A DNA stretch of 64,000 nucleotides from Parabacteroides sp900760525 (GCF_049860805.1 NZ_CP187555.1:4588001-4652000); one strand, 5' to 3'; positions 18,415-27,282 are shown, counted from the stretch's first letter. Program-made: numbers and translations. The notes: generated by a model not told the origin, from the sequence alone.

Positions 18415-18696
18415 ATGACAGTTACCGATATATACGAAGCAATGAACAGCAAGGCGGAAGCGTTTTTCGAGTGGTTGCAGGCTCACCCGAAATACGGGTT
18501 GCTGTTTGGTGTCGGGTTGCTTGCCCTATGGCTTGCAGGGTTGCTGTTCCGTTGGAAATGGGCATGTCATTGGCAGTTTAACAGCAAACTGTGGTTATTT
18601 GACGATTGCAAGCCTGAAACACGCCGCAGGGTTCAGATTGTGTTGGTCAGCGTTCTGATTATACTTATATTGGTCGATTTCTTTGTATGGAGATAA
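18415..18696 (+). CDS. Small two-helix membrane protein, possibly Imm17-like
   Basis: 93 residues from ATG 18415 (MTVTDIYEAMNSKAEAFFEW). Two membrane helices (GLLFGVGLLALWLAGLLF; IVLVSVLIILILVDFFVW) flank a short loop. Two-helix immunity proteins of the Imm17 group look like this, and the gene sits in a region of immunity genes, but the assignment is tentative. It is 4 bases upstream of the next gene in an apparent three-gene operon. Confidence 0.55.
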   Translation: MTVTDIYEAMNSKAEAFFEWLQAHPKYGLLFGVGLLALWLAGLLFRWKWACHWQFNSKLWLFDDCKPETRRRVQIVLVSVLIILILVDFFVWR

Positions 18697-18700
18697 CGGT

Positions 18701-19096
18701 ATGGAAAAGGACAATCGCAAATACCGGATCTGCTTCATCGACTATATGTGGTATGTAGCCGAGATATGGCACGAAAGGGAGCGTACCAATCTCAACGGAC
18801 GTATGCTACTGTTTTGGTGCTGGCTCTTCGTCCTACTCATACCGCTTGGGTTTCCACCGATATTGCGCCTTTTCGGCTGGATGATTGGTTTGGCCATAGT
18901 GATTCCTCTATGCTTTCTTCCCGATTTATTCTGCAAGCTACGCTATACAGCCGGACGGCGTGAAGCGCTCCGTGAACATTACGGGAAGATGAAACATCCC
19001 GGCAGGAAGCTCGCCAAAATAGTTCTTATCGCTATCGCCCTGATCGTGGCAAATGTAGCGCTGATGTTCCACCTCGGATTTATACATAAGCCATGA
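18701..19096 (+). CDS. Membrane protein, paralogue of the next gene
   Basis: 131 residues from ATG 18701. I do not recognise the family. A conserved-looking N-terminal phrase (FIDYMWYVAEIWHERERTNL) precedes hydrophobic pairs at about 40-75 and a C-terminal helix at about 105-125. The same pattern recurs in the downstream neighbour (WDYLWWMGEKWKQARRTGRV), so the two arose by duplication. They overlap by 4 bases (ATGA). Confidence 0.65.
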   Translation: MEKDNRKYRICFIDYMWYVAEIWHERERTNLNGRMLLFWCWLFVLLIPLGFPPILRLFGWMIGLAIVIPLCFLPDLFCKLRYTAGRREALREHYGKMKHPGRKLAKIVLIAIALIVANVALMFHLGFIHKP

Positions 19097-19479
19097 TGAA
19101 ACCACAGGAACATAAACGGCGCTTTTATCTCTGGGACTACCTTTGGTGGATGGGGGAGAAATGGAAGCAGGCAAGACGAACAGGCAGGGTCGATGGCGAA
19201 ATGATGCTCTCGATTTATAGCTTCGCTCTTTTGATATTCCCTATGATGACTGTTACTATCCGGCTTTTTCCAGGTGTGTCGGCATTGTTGCCATGTGTCG
19301 TTTTTAGCATTGTCACATTTGCCGTTATGTCGCTCGTCAGCAGGATTTACAAATGGCGAGGCAAAGCAGTGATGTCTCACTATGCCAAGTGCAGGTTTAA
19401 CGAACTCCTTGCGGTTCTGTTATTTTTCCTTGCGATGGCCATTATCTGCTTTATGATGTATCTTCTTGACAAAAAGTGA
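19093..19479 (+). CDS. Membrane protein, paralogue of the previous gene
   Basis: 128 residues; hydrophobic segments at about 40-80 and 105-124 and the shared DYLWWMGEKW-type N-terminal motif. It is translationally coupled to the gene before it. Function unknown. It is the last rightward gene before the leftward immunity array, with no att-like site after it, so this trio lies outside the cassette array. Confidence 0.65.
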   Translation: MMKPQEHKRRFYLWDYLWWMGEKWKQARRTGRVDGEMMLSIYSFALLIFPMMTVTIRLFPGVSALLPCVVFSIVTFAVMSLVSRIYKWRGKAVMSHYAKCRFNELLAVLLFFLAMAIICFMMYLLDKK

Positions 19480-19507
19480 TACATACTTTGATACGGACTC
19501 CGGGCCG

Positions 19508-20098
19508 TTATATCGAATGGTCTAACTCGATGTACCAGTTTCCCTTGATGGGCTTGTAAAGCGTGGTGTCGTTGTACGTCCTGCGGTAGATCTCGTTCAG
19601 GTCGCCATGTTCGGTGATACGGATATTCCGACGGCTTCTCAATCCGGGATCGTAAACGAAACTCTTGGACGTTCCGGCATCCACGATGCCGTGGGAGTAG
19701 TACGGCATAACGAGGCTCACATATACCGAATCTGCCGTTCCCCATTCCCTGCGATCAACAAGGATAAAACCGCATCCAATCTCTGATAACAGGGAGTCGA
19801 GTAGGATTCGCTCCGGCTTCAACAGTCCATATACCGGGATGTCTTGTTCATCATTCGTTTCATGGGATGTATCGCTTTGCTCCATTGAATCAAGTATAAT
19901 AACCTCTTCCGGAGAAAGCGGCGGGTAGTGAAAACTACCTTCTGAACTCTCTGCCATGATTTCGTACACCTTACGGAACGCCACCTCGTGCGTGGTGAAA
20001 TGGCGTATCATTTCCTCGTCCGACGGCGGCATGGGAGGCTCTCCGCAGCTTACGGCAAGCAGGATTACAAATAACAGGATTATGACTGGTGTTCTCAT
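19508..20098 (-). CDS. Predicted lipoprotein at the distal end of the array
   Basis: 196 residues. A lipobox-type signal (IILLFVILLAVSCGEPPMP, Cys at residue 18) predicts an outer-membrane or periplasmic lipoprotein. Near the N-terminus, EEMIRHFTTHEVAFRKVYEI is a recognisable pattern of small Bacteroidales lipoproteins of unknown role. It could be an immunity lipoprotein acting against periplasmic toxins. Its upstream boundary has an att-like site (20102-20144), but no matching site is seen downstream, so it ends the array. Confidence 0.65.
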   Translation of the reverse strand: MRTPVIILLFVILLAVSCGEPPMPPSDEEMIRHFTTHEVAFRKVYEIMAESSEGSFHYPPLSPEEVIILDSMEQSDTSHETNDEQDIPVYGLLKPERILLDSLLSEIGCGFILVDRREWGTADSVYVSLVMPYYSHGIVDAGTSKSFVYDPGLRSRRNIRITEHGDLNEIYRRTYNDTTLYKPIKGNWYIELDHSI

Positions 20099-20101
20099 TT
20101 T

Positions 20102-20144
20102 CTAATGTTTAATGTTCTGTGGCTAACCAATCTTGTTTAGGGAG
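20102..20144 (-). repeat. attC-like site 19 (distal, does not fit the rule)
   Basis: The core GGTTAGCCACAGAACATTA (minus strand) is attC-like. Its first box (CCCTAAAC) does not match the start of its cassette (TTACAGCTAT), unlike all the other sites. Confidence 0.5.
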
Positions 20145-21073
20145 TTGAGCCATTTGTTAATAGCATCCAATCTGTTATTCTGTTTAATGGTATCTTCATT
20201 TCTACATAATTTGATTTGCCGAATAACAGAGTTCTGCATAATTGAATCGGATTTGAAAAGCAGTTCTAAAACGGCTTCATAACATTTGGAATATCTGGAC
20301 AATTCATCCAATATATTTGCGTCTTTTAGAATATACAGGTTGAAATTGTACACAAATGACTTGTAACTGAAAATCTCCGACTGTAATGCTGCTGCATCAA
20401 GACAAGTATAAAACAATTCCTTATCGTGCTGATATAGCCACATATAATCAGATGGGTTCAGGTTGTAGTGCAATAAAGTTTCCGAACGGACAAATGGAAG
20501 CCCCGTATTTGAGCCTACCAGATAACGGTATGTCTCATTGACTATTGACTCAACTATTTCAATGGATTCTGATTGTTTGTCCGATTCCCGTATTTCTGTA
20601 AATGTATCGGCAATAAGAACTTCCACATCCTGCGATTTGTAATATATACCGTTTTTTTGCCAGCGGAATCTACGGATATATTCTTCAGAAGTCGGACAAC
20701 AGAACAGTAAAGTATTTAACAATCGGTTCAGATATATTCGCTTATCTGGAATATGACAACGGTGTAACCCTATTATGGAGCCATAAGCGTATAGCTTTCC
20801 AAACTCGTTTTCCTCCGAATTTGAATTTTTAGGCATGTAATACAACCGCACAATATTGGAAATGAAATAATATATATCAAGATATTTCAATGTATCAGCC
20901 GATTCTCCATATTTGTTAAGTAAATGCCGCTCCAGTTTCTCGCCATACCATAAGTAGCCATCGGGATTTATTTGAAACAACCGATGAAACTTAGGTCTTG
21001 ATAATGAAAAGTTCTTGTTTCTACTTTTCATTCGTTCCAGTAAGGCGACAATAATTCTATTCGTTATATCCAT
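20123..21073 (-). CDS. Uncharacterised cassette protein, 316 residues
   Basis: The start is taken as ATG 21073 (MDITNRIIVALLERMKSRNK); a TTG at 21088 is alternative. The protein looks soluble and mostly helical, with no signal peptide. Family not recognised. Phrases such as DGYLWYGEKLERHLLNKYGE, LLFCCPTSEEYIRRFRWQKN and SDYMWLYQHDKELFYTCLDA may help a search. Position in the cassette array suggests an immunity role; that is inference. AT-rich like its neighbours. Confidence 0.6.
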   Translation of the reverse strand: MDITNRIIVALLERMKSRNKNFSLSRPKFHRLFQINPDGYLWYGEKLERHLLNKYGESADTLKYLDIYYFISNIVRLYYMPKNSNSEENEFGKLYAYGSIIGLHRCHIPDKRIYLNRLLNTLLFCCPTSEEYIRRFRWQKNGIYYKSQDVEVLIADTFTEIRESDKQSESIEIVESIVNETYRYLVGSNTGLPFVRSETLLHYNLNPSDYMWLYQHDKELFYTCLDAAALQSEIFSYKSFVYNFNLYILKDANILDELSRYSKCYEAVLELLFKSDSIMQNSVIRQIKLCRNEDTIKQNNRLDAINKWLNSLNKIG

Positions 21074-21129
21074 AGCTGTAATGTTCAATAGCGTTCCGCT
21101 TTAAGCAGTAGTGCTGTTTGTTACTAACG
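21070..21129 (-). repeat. attC-like site 18
   Basis: Box gttactaacg (21120-21129) is the reverse complement of cgttagtaa at the other end of its cassette (21515-21523). Interior of the CAGC...GCGGAACGCT type. Confidence 0.8.
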
Positions 21130-21132
21130 AAT

Positions 21133-21501
21133 TCATTCATTAATTGATGCTTTCATTTTTTCTACAATTACATCAATATATTGTTGTGGAATGTTTTTAT
21201 TTTTATAGTTCTCAATAGCATCAAGAATACTTTGTTTCAATATCTCAACACATTGAGAATCATTTGCTGTTTCAAATTTATCAAATGGGAGTAGAATTTC
21301 CAATTCTATCCGATTACGTTTTTTCGAATATCGACTTAATGGATTTGTAGTAAATCCTTTTAAGCAGAATACATAGAAACTTAGTTCATTAATATATGAA
21401 ATATCACATAGACAATCCATATATTCTATTACAGAGTTTCTTGCTTTACGAAACTTATCAGAAATACTATGTTCCAATTCACCTCCAATAAAAACTTTCA
21501 T
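21133..21501 (-). CDS. Cassette protein, resembles Imm44-type immunity protein
   Basis: 122 residues, cytoplasmic. The start MKVFIGGELEHSISDKFRKA and the layout (N-terminal strand, helix, charged C-terminal helix) recall small immunity proteins of the Imm44 group, from memory. Such proteins bind and block a specific polymorphic toxin. It fills its cassette almost completely (21082-21523), with the stop just upstream of the att box. Confidence 0.5.
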   Translation of the reverse strand: MKVFIGGELEHSISDKFRKARNSVIEYMDCLCDISYINELSFYVFCLKGFTTNPLSRYSKKRNRIELEILLPFDKFETANDSQCVEILKQSILDAIENYKNKNIPQQYIDVIVEKMKASINE

Positions 21502-21509
21502 ACAAATTT

Positions 21510-21575
21510 GTTATCGTTAGTAATGTCCGGCAGCGTTCCGCCTTTGTTCAGTCGGGTTGCAGCTTGTTAGCATCG
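21510..21575 (-). repeat. attC-like site 17
   Basis: Box gttagcatcg (21566-21575) is the reverse complement of cgatgctaa at 23100-23108, the start of its cassette. Confidence 0.85.
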
Positions 21576-21605
21576 TTTTTTATTTACGGTTTTTATACTT
21601 GTTTC

Positions 21606-23078
21606 TCAGAAATCCCGTAGTTCTTCGAATCTATCCAGCAATCTTGCCTTATCAATTATTGGATTATTCATGTAGTCAATTATTGAACACAATACCTCGT
21701 ATACCAGATCCCGTTCATCAGTTTCGATACATCTCATTCGATTAAATGTCTTTGTATATTCCTCTACCGCAGCAATTGCTTTAGTCTGCGCCTCCGGATC
21801 ATTTTGAACATTCAGGGCGAGTAACTCGTTTCGTGTCTTCCTGTACTGGATAATGGCCTTTTTGGCGGAGGAGGGTGAGATATAATCACTGTCATCCCAA
21901 TCTCTGAATGGATTATCCATATTTTCTTTTATCCACTCTGGTTTTCTTGCCTGCGTGACGGAAAGATTCATTCCTTCGTTTTTTCGCTTCTTGTATAATT
22001 TTTTTATACATTTTGCCGCATCTTCTGGCAAACTTGTCATCCAAAGCCAGTTTAGATGTTCCATCCGTTCTGGCACAGGAATATCCTCTGAACTGAAGCC
22101 AAAAAGATTCCTCGTTGCGAAAACTTCAATGTTCCTAAAACTTTCGAGTACCGAGAAGTTTCTGATATACCCGGGTTTTCCCCATAACCAGAGTTCTTTC
22201 AGATTAGGGTAAACGGAGAATATATCGTTCATATCCACTTCATTAATTTCTATGCCATGAAGACTGTTGAGATTGGAAAGTTCAGGATAGGGGTGAAATA
22301 TTTTACGGTATTGTAAGAGAAGGTTAGCCCCGTTATCTCTTGCATGAATGACACATGGACTAATTTTATCATTCAAAAGATATAACTGTTCCATTTCATC
22401 ATTCAACCATAGTTCATCAATTTCAGTCAAATCTATGAGAAGTTTTCGTAGGCTTGTACCACGAAAATCAAGACTTCTTTGTCCTTTACCCTTATATGTC
22501 AGTTCTGTAATAAACGGTGTATTATCCAAATATTCAATGAGCCCCTGATGATATTCTTTAAGAACCAGCGTAGAAAGACATGGGAATACTTTTAATTCAT
22601 CTGCTTTGGAAAACGGGCAATGGGCGTCATCTACATAGTGCGAACTTATTTTATATTCAGTTCCATTAAGCCATACTGTTTCCTCACTTTTCATTGCAAT
22701 CTTAAACGCTTTTCTCCTTTCTTCAGGAATCTGTTGCCATTTAATTTGCCTATATACATCATACCCATAATTCCCTGTACCAAAATATGAGTTTTCCTCG
22801 TTTGTAAGAGGAGGAATATTACCTACAAATATAAAATAAGCTGGAACATCTATATCGACATTGGCTATACATAATTGCCTCTCCCAATACATGAAATCCA
22901 TATAAAGAGGTTGGAGATTTTCCATCTGTACTAGATGAAGAGGCGATTCTCCAGTCCAATCCAGGTAAAGACAAATTGCGTCGCCCTTATCCTCTATTAC
23001 GTTTGTAATCTGACAGGCTGTATAAAGCCTTAAACGATTATTATAGATAGTATAGACATCTCCTATCTTTGCTTTCAT
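21606..23078 (-). CDS. Leucine-rich-repeat-like cassette protein
   Basis: 490 residues. The N-terminal 100 residues look like a compact beta domain (KIGDVYTIYNNRLRLYTACQ). Residues about 170-350 carry irregular leucine-rich repeats (SLRKLLIDLTEIDELWLNDE; NLKELWLWGKPG), and the C-terminal part (360-490) is helical with EYTKTFNRMRCIETDERD near its end. Similar LRR proteins occur among predicted immunity genes of Bacteroidales. It is the largest cassette gene besides the IS-split one. No signal peptide. Confidence 0.65.
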   Translation of the reverse strand: MKAKIGDVYTIYNNRLRLYTACQITNVIEDKGDAICLYLDWTGESPLHLVQMENLQPLYMDFMYWERQLCIANVDIDVPAYFIFVGNIPPLTNEENSYFGTGNYGYDVYRQIKWQQIPEERRKAFKIAMKSEETVWLNGTEYKISSHYVDDAHCPFSKADELKVFPCLSTLVLKEYHQGLIEYLDNTPFITELTYKGKGQRSLDFRGTSLRKLLIDLTEIDELWLNDEMEQLYLLNDKISPCVIHARDNGANLLLQYRKIFHPYPELSNLNSLHGIEINEVDMNDIFSVYPNLKELWLWGKPGYIRNFSVLESFRNIEVFATRNLFGFSSEDIPVPERMEHLNWLWMTSLPEDAAKCIKKLYKKRKNEGMNLSVTQARKPEWIKENMDNPFRDWDDSDYISPSSAKKAIIQYRKTRNELLALNVQNDPEAQTKAIAAVEEYTKTFNRMRCIETDERDLVYEVLCSIIDYMNNPIIDKARLLDRFEELRDF

Positions 23079-23097
23079 ATTGGTTTAATTATAATTT

Positions 23098-23160
23098 TTC
23101 GATGCTAATGGTTTGCAGCGTTCCGCCTTATTCAGTCGGTAGTGCTGTTTGTTATAAACT
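23098..23160 (-). repeat. attC-like site 16
   Basis: Box gttataaact (23151-23160) is the reverse complement of agtttataa (23644-23652). Confidence 0.85.
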
Positions 23161-23623
23161 CTTTTTTCTTTATTCTTTTGCCGTTACATGTAAAGCCATA
23201 AGTAAAAGCTGCATCTATGGCTTGTTTTGCACTCTCAAGAATATAATGATACAAATTATCATATTTACTAAAGCATGGAGAAAGAATGTAGAAGTTTTTA
23301 ATATTTAAAGGAATATAAATCCCCGTCATATCGGATATTCCATAGCGTGCTTCCTCCAAATTTGGTACTGGTATGGAAATAGATATTTCAAACTCTTTAT
23401 TAGATGGGAAACGTTTTGCCCGTTTGAAAATCCCAATCCCCCCATTAGTATTTCGAAGATTTATCTGTATGAGAAGTTTCCAATCTCCCAAATCATCTAA
23501 GTTGATTTGGTTATTGTAATCTTCCATATAACCATTCAACTCTCGGTAAATTGAGCGCAGTAAGTCCAATTCTCCAAGTTCGGGGATTTCACTACTTATT
23601 AAAACTGCATATTGATTATTCAT
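23132..23623 (-). CDS. Cassette protein, Imm9-like
   Basis: 163 residues. The pattern ELDLLRSIYRELNGYMEDYN, KEFEISISIPVPNLEEARYG and a C-terminal AIDAAFTYGFTCNGKRIKKK matches what I recall of the Imm9 immunity family. Cytoplasmic, no signal peptide. The gene's stop overlaps the att site of its own cassette, a compact arrangement seen across the array. Confidence 0.5.
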   Translation of the reverse strand: MNNQYAVLISSEIPELGELDLLRSIYRELNGYMEDYNNQINLDDLGDWKLLIQINLRNTNGGIGIFKRAKRFPSNKEFEISISIPVPNLEEARYGISDMTGIYIPLNIKNFYILSPCFSKYDNLYHYILESAKQAIDAAFTYGFTCNGKRIKKKEFITNSTTD

Positions 23624-23640
23624 ACATTCATCCTTATATC

Positions 23641-23702
23641 CAGAGTTTATAATGTTTAGCAGATAAACTGCCTTAAATGTTTCATCTGTTTGTTAGCAAT
23701 CT
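23641..23702 (-). repeat. attC-like site 15
   Basis: Box gttagcaat (23692-23700) is the reverse complement of attgctaa (24158-24165). Interior of the AACAGATGAAAC type. Confidence 0.85.
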
Positions 23703-23703
23703 T

Positions 23704-24138
23704 TTAAGAAAGCAACATGAAGTGCCATTCTTTAGGATAGTCCTTCTTTATCATATTGAACAGCAACTTTACATTATTGGAATGCTGTTTTGTCAATATG
23801 GAGTATATATATTCATGACAGGCGCAGCAGGCTCGTTCTTTATTAGAAGCAACACAATGAAAAGAATCATCTGTATTTTCCTCTACACAAAACCAGTTCC
23901 ATCCATAGTGCTTTTGGATGGTGTTTCCTAACAGGGAACCTAACTCATAAGCCCTATCCGTAATTTCCTCGTCATCTGAACTTTCAAAATTATTGAGATA
24001 GTTCTTTATGCCATCAAGGATGGCAGAGGATTCAGCACTTTCCTGCAAACCTATAAGGACTAAACCTTTAGCCGCAAGCTGATCTATTTCTATTCGTTCG
24101 TCCTCATTAATTGGACGGTATTCTATAATTTCACTCAT
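23704..24138 (-). CDS. Cassette protein, DUF3806-like
   Basis: 144 residues. The centre (AYELGSLLGNTIQKHYGWNW, then FCVEE) resembles DUF3806/Imm-type proteins with an LG..G..I....GW.W core. Cytoplasmic and acidic. A cassette gene of likely immunity function; the family call is weak. Two cysteines lie in ERACCACHEYIY, which is unusual for these small proteins. Confidence 0.45.
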   Translation of the reverse strand: MSEIIEYRPINEDERIEIDQLAAKGLVLIGLQESAESSAILDGIKNYLNNFESSDDEEITDRAYELGSLLGNTIQKHYGWNWFCVEENTDDSFHCVASNKERACCACHEYIYSILTKQHSNNVKLLFNMIKKDYPKEWHFMLLS

Positions 24139-24152
24139 TGCTTTCTTTTTTT

Positions 24153-24218
24153 CGTCAATTGCTAATGTCCGGCAGCGTTCCGCTTATTCAGTCGGTCTGC
24201 TGTTTGTTATCAACTTAT
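24153..24218 (-). repeat. attC-like site 14
   Basis: Box gttatcaacttat (24206-24218) matches ataagttgataa (24674-24685) as reverse complement over 12 bases, the longest match in the array. Confidence 0.88.
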
Positions 24219-24671
24219 ATTTTGTCTGACAACACCATGTTCATAAGCCAAACTATCACATTCTTTTTGCATATTGGTCAGAACATCTTCGACCACTTTT
24301 AAGGAAACTTCTTGTGGTACATTTATGGATACGAATGAAGGGAGATTAGAAATCTCTACCTTGCATCCCATATCAAGTAGTTTGTCTCTGACCATCTGCA
24401 TACGTTTATCGTTAAAATGTACCCTCAATGTGCTATTTCCAGAGGGATTCACTATGGATTGAAAATGATATTCGCCATCTTCTTCTGTAACACATATCTC
24501 ATCCCCCAAACTGATTCCATAGGTATAGAATGGCACATTATCGACAATATAAGTATCATTACTTGCCTTTTTGCACCACAAACCTTCAATAGAAAATGGT
24601 GGATAGCCATCTTCATCTTGTTCCAAGTGAAATAGCACTTTTATATGTTTGTCTTTTTTCATTTTATTCAT
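24210..24671 (-). CDS. DUF4265 family cassette protein
   Basis: 153 residues. The pattern VLFHLEQDEDGYPPFSIEGL, VDNVPFYTYGISLGDEICV and GNSTLRVHF is that of DUF4265, a small soluble family found among immunity-like genes. The C-terminal half (about 90-150) forms an alpha/beta domain. No signal peptide. The stop codon lies inside the att site. Confidence 0.72.
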   Translation of the reverse strand: MNKMKKDKHIKVLFHLEQDEDGYPPFSIEGLWCKKASNDTYIVDNVPFYTYGISLGDEICVTEEDGEYHFQSIVNPSGNSTLRVHFNDKRMQMVRDKLLDMGCKVEISNLPSFVSINVPQEVSLKVVEDVLTNMQKECDSLAYEHGVVRQNIS

Positions 24672-24672
24672 T

Positions 24673-24737
24673 AATAAGTTGATAATGTTCGGTGGATAAT
24701 CATCATTAAAGGAGATTGATCCGCTTGTTATCTGCCC
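24673..24737 (-). repeat. attC-like site 13
   Basis: Box gttatctgccc (24727-24737) is the reverse complement of gggcagataa (25746-25755). Interior GCGGATCAATC...GATTATCC can form a stem with one unpaired base. Confidence 0.85.
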
Positions 24738-24740
24738 GCT

Positions 24741-25736
24741 TTATTCCTCTTCTTCGATAAAATGATTTATAAAGTAATTGAATGACTGGGCGATGTAACG
24801 AGTATTTGTTTCAAAGTTGTATTCTCTTGAAGCGTTTTCGTCCCACTCGTCAGTCAAGTAATAGTAAATCTTTTTATTCTTCAAGTTCAACGCATAATAG
24901 TTTCCACCCGAATCCATAGCAAAAGGCAACAGATTGCATGGCATTAAATTCCTACTCCATATATCTTTGGCTATGACTTCAATTGTTTCAAAAGCATTGG
25001 TGCGTTCCTTTATCGGAAAGAACGCATTTATCTCCACCCGATCCAAATCCTCGTCCTGCGGTTGATAACAATATGGTGATGGCATACCACCGTTGAACTT
25101 GAGGTAAAAGTTCTTCATGCCTGCCGGAATCTTTACATTCAACTCAACCTCAAAATTCTTTATATCTTCTTTTGTTAGCGAAGCCGAACAGTCCGAAAGT
25201 TCAGGCATTACACCTGCTGTCTCCGTTTGTCCCTCTTCGATTTCTTCTATTGCTGGAATTGCTTTGTGCCCGTCCAAAACAACGAGATTGTCAAAGAAAT
25301 CATCTATTGAATTTGCAACAAGTCGTGGCTCTCCAAAATTGAAGATTACATCTTGCATCCCCACAATAGGGTAAAGATAGATCTTTCCATTAACCAAGTC
25401 TATGGTAATCCGACCTTCATCGGTAGATTCCATAGCAAAAATAAGAATGCTATCAGATATAGCTCCAGCTTTTCTTAACTCTAATGTTTCGCCTTCTGCC
25501 GTATATCTGGGGTCATTCTTAAAATCCTTGTTATATTTGAATGGGAAGAAATCTTCAATTTCCACCTCTTGATATTTATTTATGCTTGCGGTCTGTTTCG
25601 TAGAACCTCCATTATATTGTAAATAGAACTCTTTCAGTCTTTCCGGCAAGGCATAACCCAATTTACTCTCTATTTCTTCAAAATCTTTGAGAGTAAGACT
25701 TTTTTGGCAATTTTCTAATTCTATTTTCATATTCAT
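24741..25736 (-). CDS. Tandem SMI1/KNR4 (SUKH) immunity protein
   Basis: 331 residues made of two SUKH domains: residues about 10-150 (FEEIESKLGYALPERLKEFY, LQYNGGS, ILIFAMESTDEGRITIDLV) and about 185-325 (VELNVKIPAGMKNFYLKFNG, LLPFAMDSGGNYYALNLKNK). SUKH proteins neutralise a wide range of polymorphic and contact-delivered toxins, often nucleases. The two-domain form may bind two toxins or act as a dimer within one chain. Cassette limits 24686-25755. Confidence 0.85.
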   Translation of the reverse strand: MNMKIELENCQKSLTLKDFEEIESKLGYALPERLKEFYLQYNGGSTKQTASINKYQEVEIEDFFPFKYNKDFKNDPRYTAEGETLELRKAGAISDSILIFAMESTDEGRITIDLVNGKIYLYPIVGMQDVIFNFGEPRLVANSIDDFFDNLVVLDGHKAIPAIEEIEEGQTETAGVMPELSDCSASLTKEDIKNFEVELNVKIPAGMKNFYLKFNGGMPSPYCYQPQDEDLDRVEINAFFPIKERTNAFETIEVIAKDIWSRNLMPCNLLPFAMDSGGNYYALNLKNKKIYYYLTDEWDENASREYNFETNTRYIAQSFNYFINHFIEEEE

Positions 25737-25740
25737 TCTT

Positions 25741-25811
25741 TTTATGGGCAGATAATGTTTGGTGGATAACCGACCATTTCGAGAGCAATTAATCCGCTTT
25801 TATCTGCCCAT
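25741..25811 (-). repeat. attC-like site 12
   Basis: Box ttatctgccca (25800-25810) is the reverse complement of tgggcagataa (26536-26546). The base before the box is T rather than the usual G. Confidence 0.8.
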
Positions 25812-25821
25812 TCTATTCTTC

Positions 25822-26511
25822 TCATTGTTCAAAATGGATATTATTCTCTGCGACATATTTCTTAATCGGCTCAACTATATCGGTAACGTAGTTTGTGCAC
25901 TTAAAAAATTCTCTAAATATCCAACCTCCTTCACTTGCTTTGGCTAATGGAACCAAAGTTTCTTCAATGAACTCTTCATGGTTGCACAAGAGAGAACAGA
26001 TTACTCCTAAGCTAAACTGTTTATCTGCATATATATGCTGAATATGACCCGAATTTGAGTAAAAATCTATAATTTTTGTATATTGTTTGACAAAAGGTAT
26101 GATATACGGAAAAAAATCCTTTTTCAAATCGTTTAAGAATCTCTCAACGTTAGGAGTCTTGTCACTCTTATTCCCGAAAAAATAATCCATATCCATTAGA
26201 TGCTGCTTAAACCAATCAATATTATTATCAAAGCAAACTATGATGTTACCACCAGCGTCTTTTTTATTTAATGGTTCTGATACAAGACTACATAAATATG
26301 GATTCTTTATTTTAGCTGATACACCCATACAAAAAGTGTTTTTACCGGCATATCCACCTTGGGTTGTTTGAAAGTAAAACTCAATACTACAATCGTTTTC
26401 CACTATGTAAGTAAAGTAGTCTTTATTCTTTTTTGCTTTGACCACATTTACAGGAAGCATCTCTTGTATTCTTGTAAACATGTATTTTAGGACTTCCGCT
26501 TTAGTTTCCAT
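25822..26511 (-). CDS. Uncharacterised cassette protein, 229 residues
   Basis: Soluble, no signal peptide. Family not recognised. The N-terminal half reads as an alpha/beta domain (YFTYIVENDCSIEFYFQTTQ) and the C-terminal half as helices (FIEETLVPLAKASEGGWIFR, then EFFKC). AT-rich coding. In the array it likely encodes immunity against an unknown toxin; inference from position only. Confidence 0.6.
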   Translation of the reverse strand: METKAEVLKYMFTRIQEMLPVNVVKAKKNKDYFTYIVENDCSIEFYFQTTQGGYAGKNTFCMGVSAKIKNPYLCSLVSEPLNKKDAGGNIIVCFDNNIDWFKQHLMDMDYFFGNKSDKTPNVERFLNDLKKDFFPYIIPFVKQYTKIIDFYSNSGHIQHIYADKQFSLGVICSLLCNHEEFIEETLVPLAKASEGGWIFREFFKCTNYVTDIVEPIKKYVAENNIHFEQ

Positions 26512-26533
26512 ATCACTTTTTTTAGTTCATATT

Positions 26534-26596
26534 ATTGGGCAGATAATGTTCGGCGGATAAACCACCTTAAAAGTTTCATCTGTTTGTTATCGACCT
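26534..26596 (-). repeat. attC-like site 11
   Basis: Box gttatcgacct (26586-26596) is the reverse complement of aggtcgataa (27284-27293). Interior of the AACAGATGAAAC type. Confidence 0.85.
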
Positions 26597-27269
26597 ATTT
26601 TATTTTTAGTTTTTGACTATATGCAAGTATTACAAAACGATTATCTAATCCACAATCAATTACATCATTCTTTTCTAATTGAGAATAGGCTTTTACAAAT
26701 CTATTTCGACATTTACTTGAATGTATGTAATGATTGAAGTAGTTCTCGGCTTGTTCCTTTTCACCATATCTCAACATATATGGCAGGGCAAGGAGAGAGT
26801 CTTTCGTGTATTGATTGAAACAACAGCCATGTTGCGTAATGAAGTCAATAGCCATTTGTCTATTCTCAAATAAATCAAATATCGGACAAGCATATTTTTC
26901 AAGTAAATCAATTATTGTTTTTATTGATGGAGCATAGCTTAGTCCGGCAAGATCCCAAGATTGATATTGATTTATTGGCGATAGGTATCCAATATGATTA
27001 TGATATACTAAGCCATCATCATTGACATTGAGATTCTCTTCTTGCACCCACTTTTTCAAGTTTTTACAGGTAATCGTAATCAGTGGATATATAGCCACAC
27101 TACAAGATGAATTATATACACTTGAACGAAACCATATTTCAAAAGTCAAATTTTTGTCTTTTGAAATCTTTTTCAAACATTGTCCATTTTTAGACGGCTT
27201 AAATCCCATTGCGATAAAAGGAATAGCTATCTCATTGCAGGCTTTAATAAATATATCTCTTGGTTTCAT
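26595..27269 (-). CDS. Cassette protein, possibly DUF4304-like
   Basis: 224 residues. The N-terminus (DIFIKACNEIAIPFIAMGFK, then NLTFEIWFRSS) is reminiscent of DUF4304 proteins, which are frequent in immunity loci. The C-terminal half is helical (YMLRYGEKEQAENYFNHYIH), resembling a TPR-like hairpin. The stop codon TAA overlaps the att box. Confidence 0.45.
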   Translation of the reverse strand: MKPRDIFIKACNEIAIPFIAMGFKPSKNGQCLKKISKDKNLTFEIWFRSSVYNSSCSVAIYPLITITCKNLKKWVQEENLNVNDDGLVYHNHIGYLSPINQYQSWDLAGLSYAPSIKTIIDLLEKYACPIFDLFENRQMAIDFITQHGCCFNQYTKDSLLALPYMLRYGEKEQAENYFNHYIHSSKCRNRFVKAYSQLEKNDVIDCGLDNRFVILAYSQKLKIK

Positions 27270-27282
27270 TTCTTGTTCTTTT

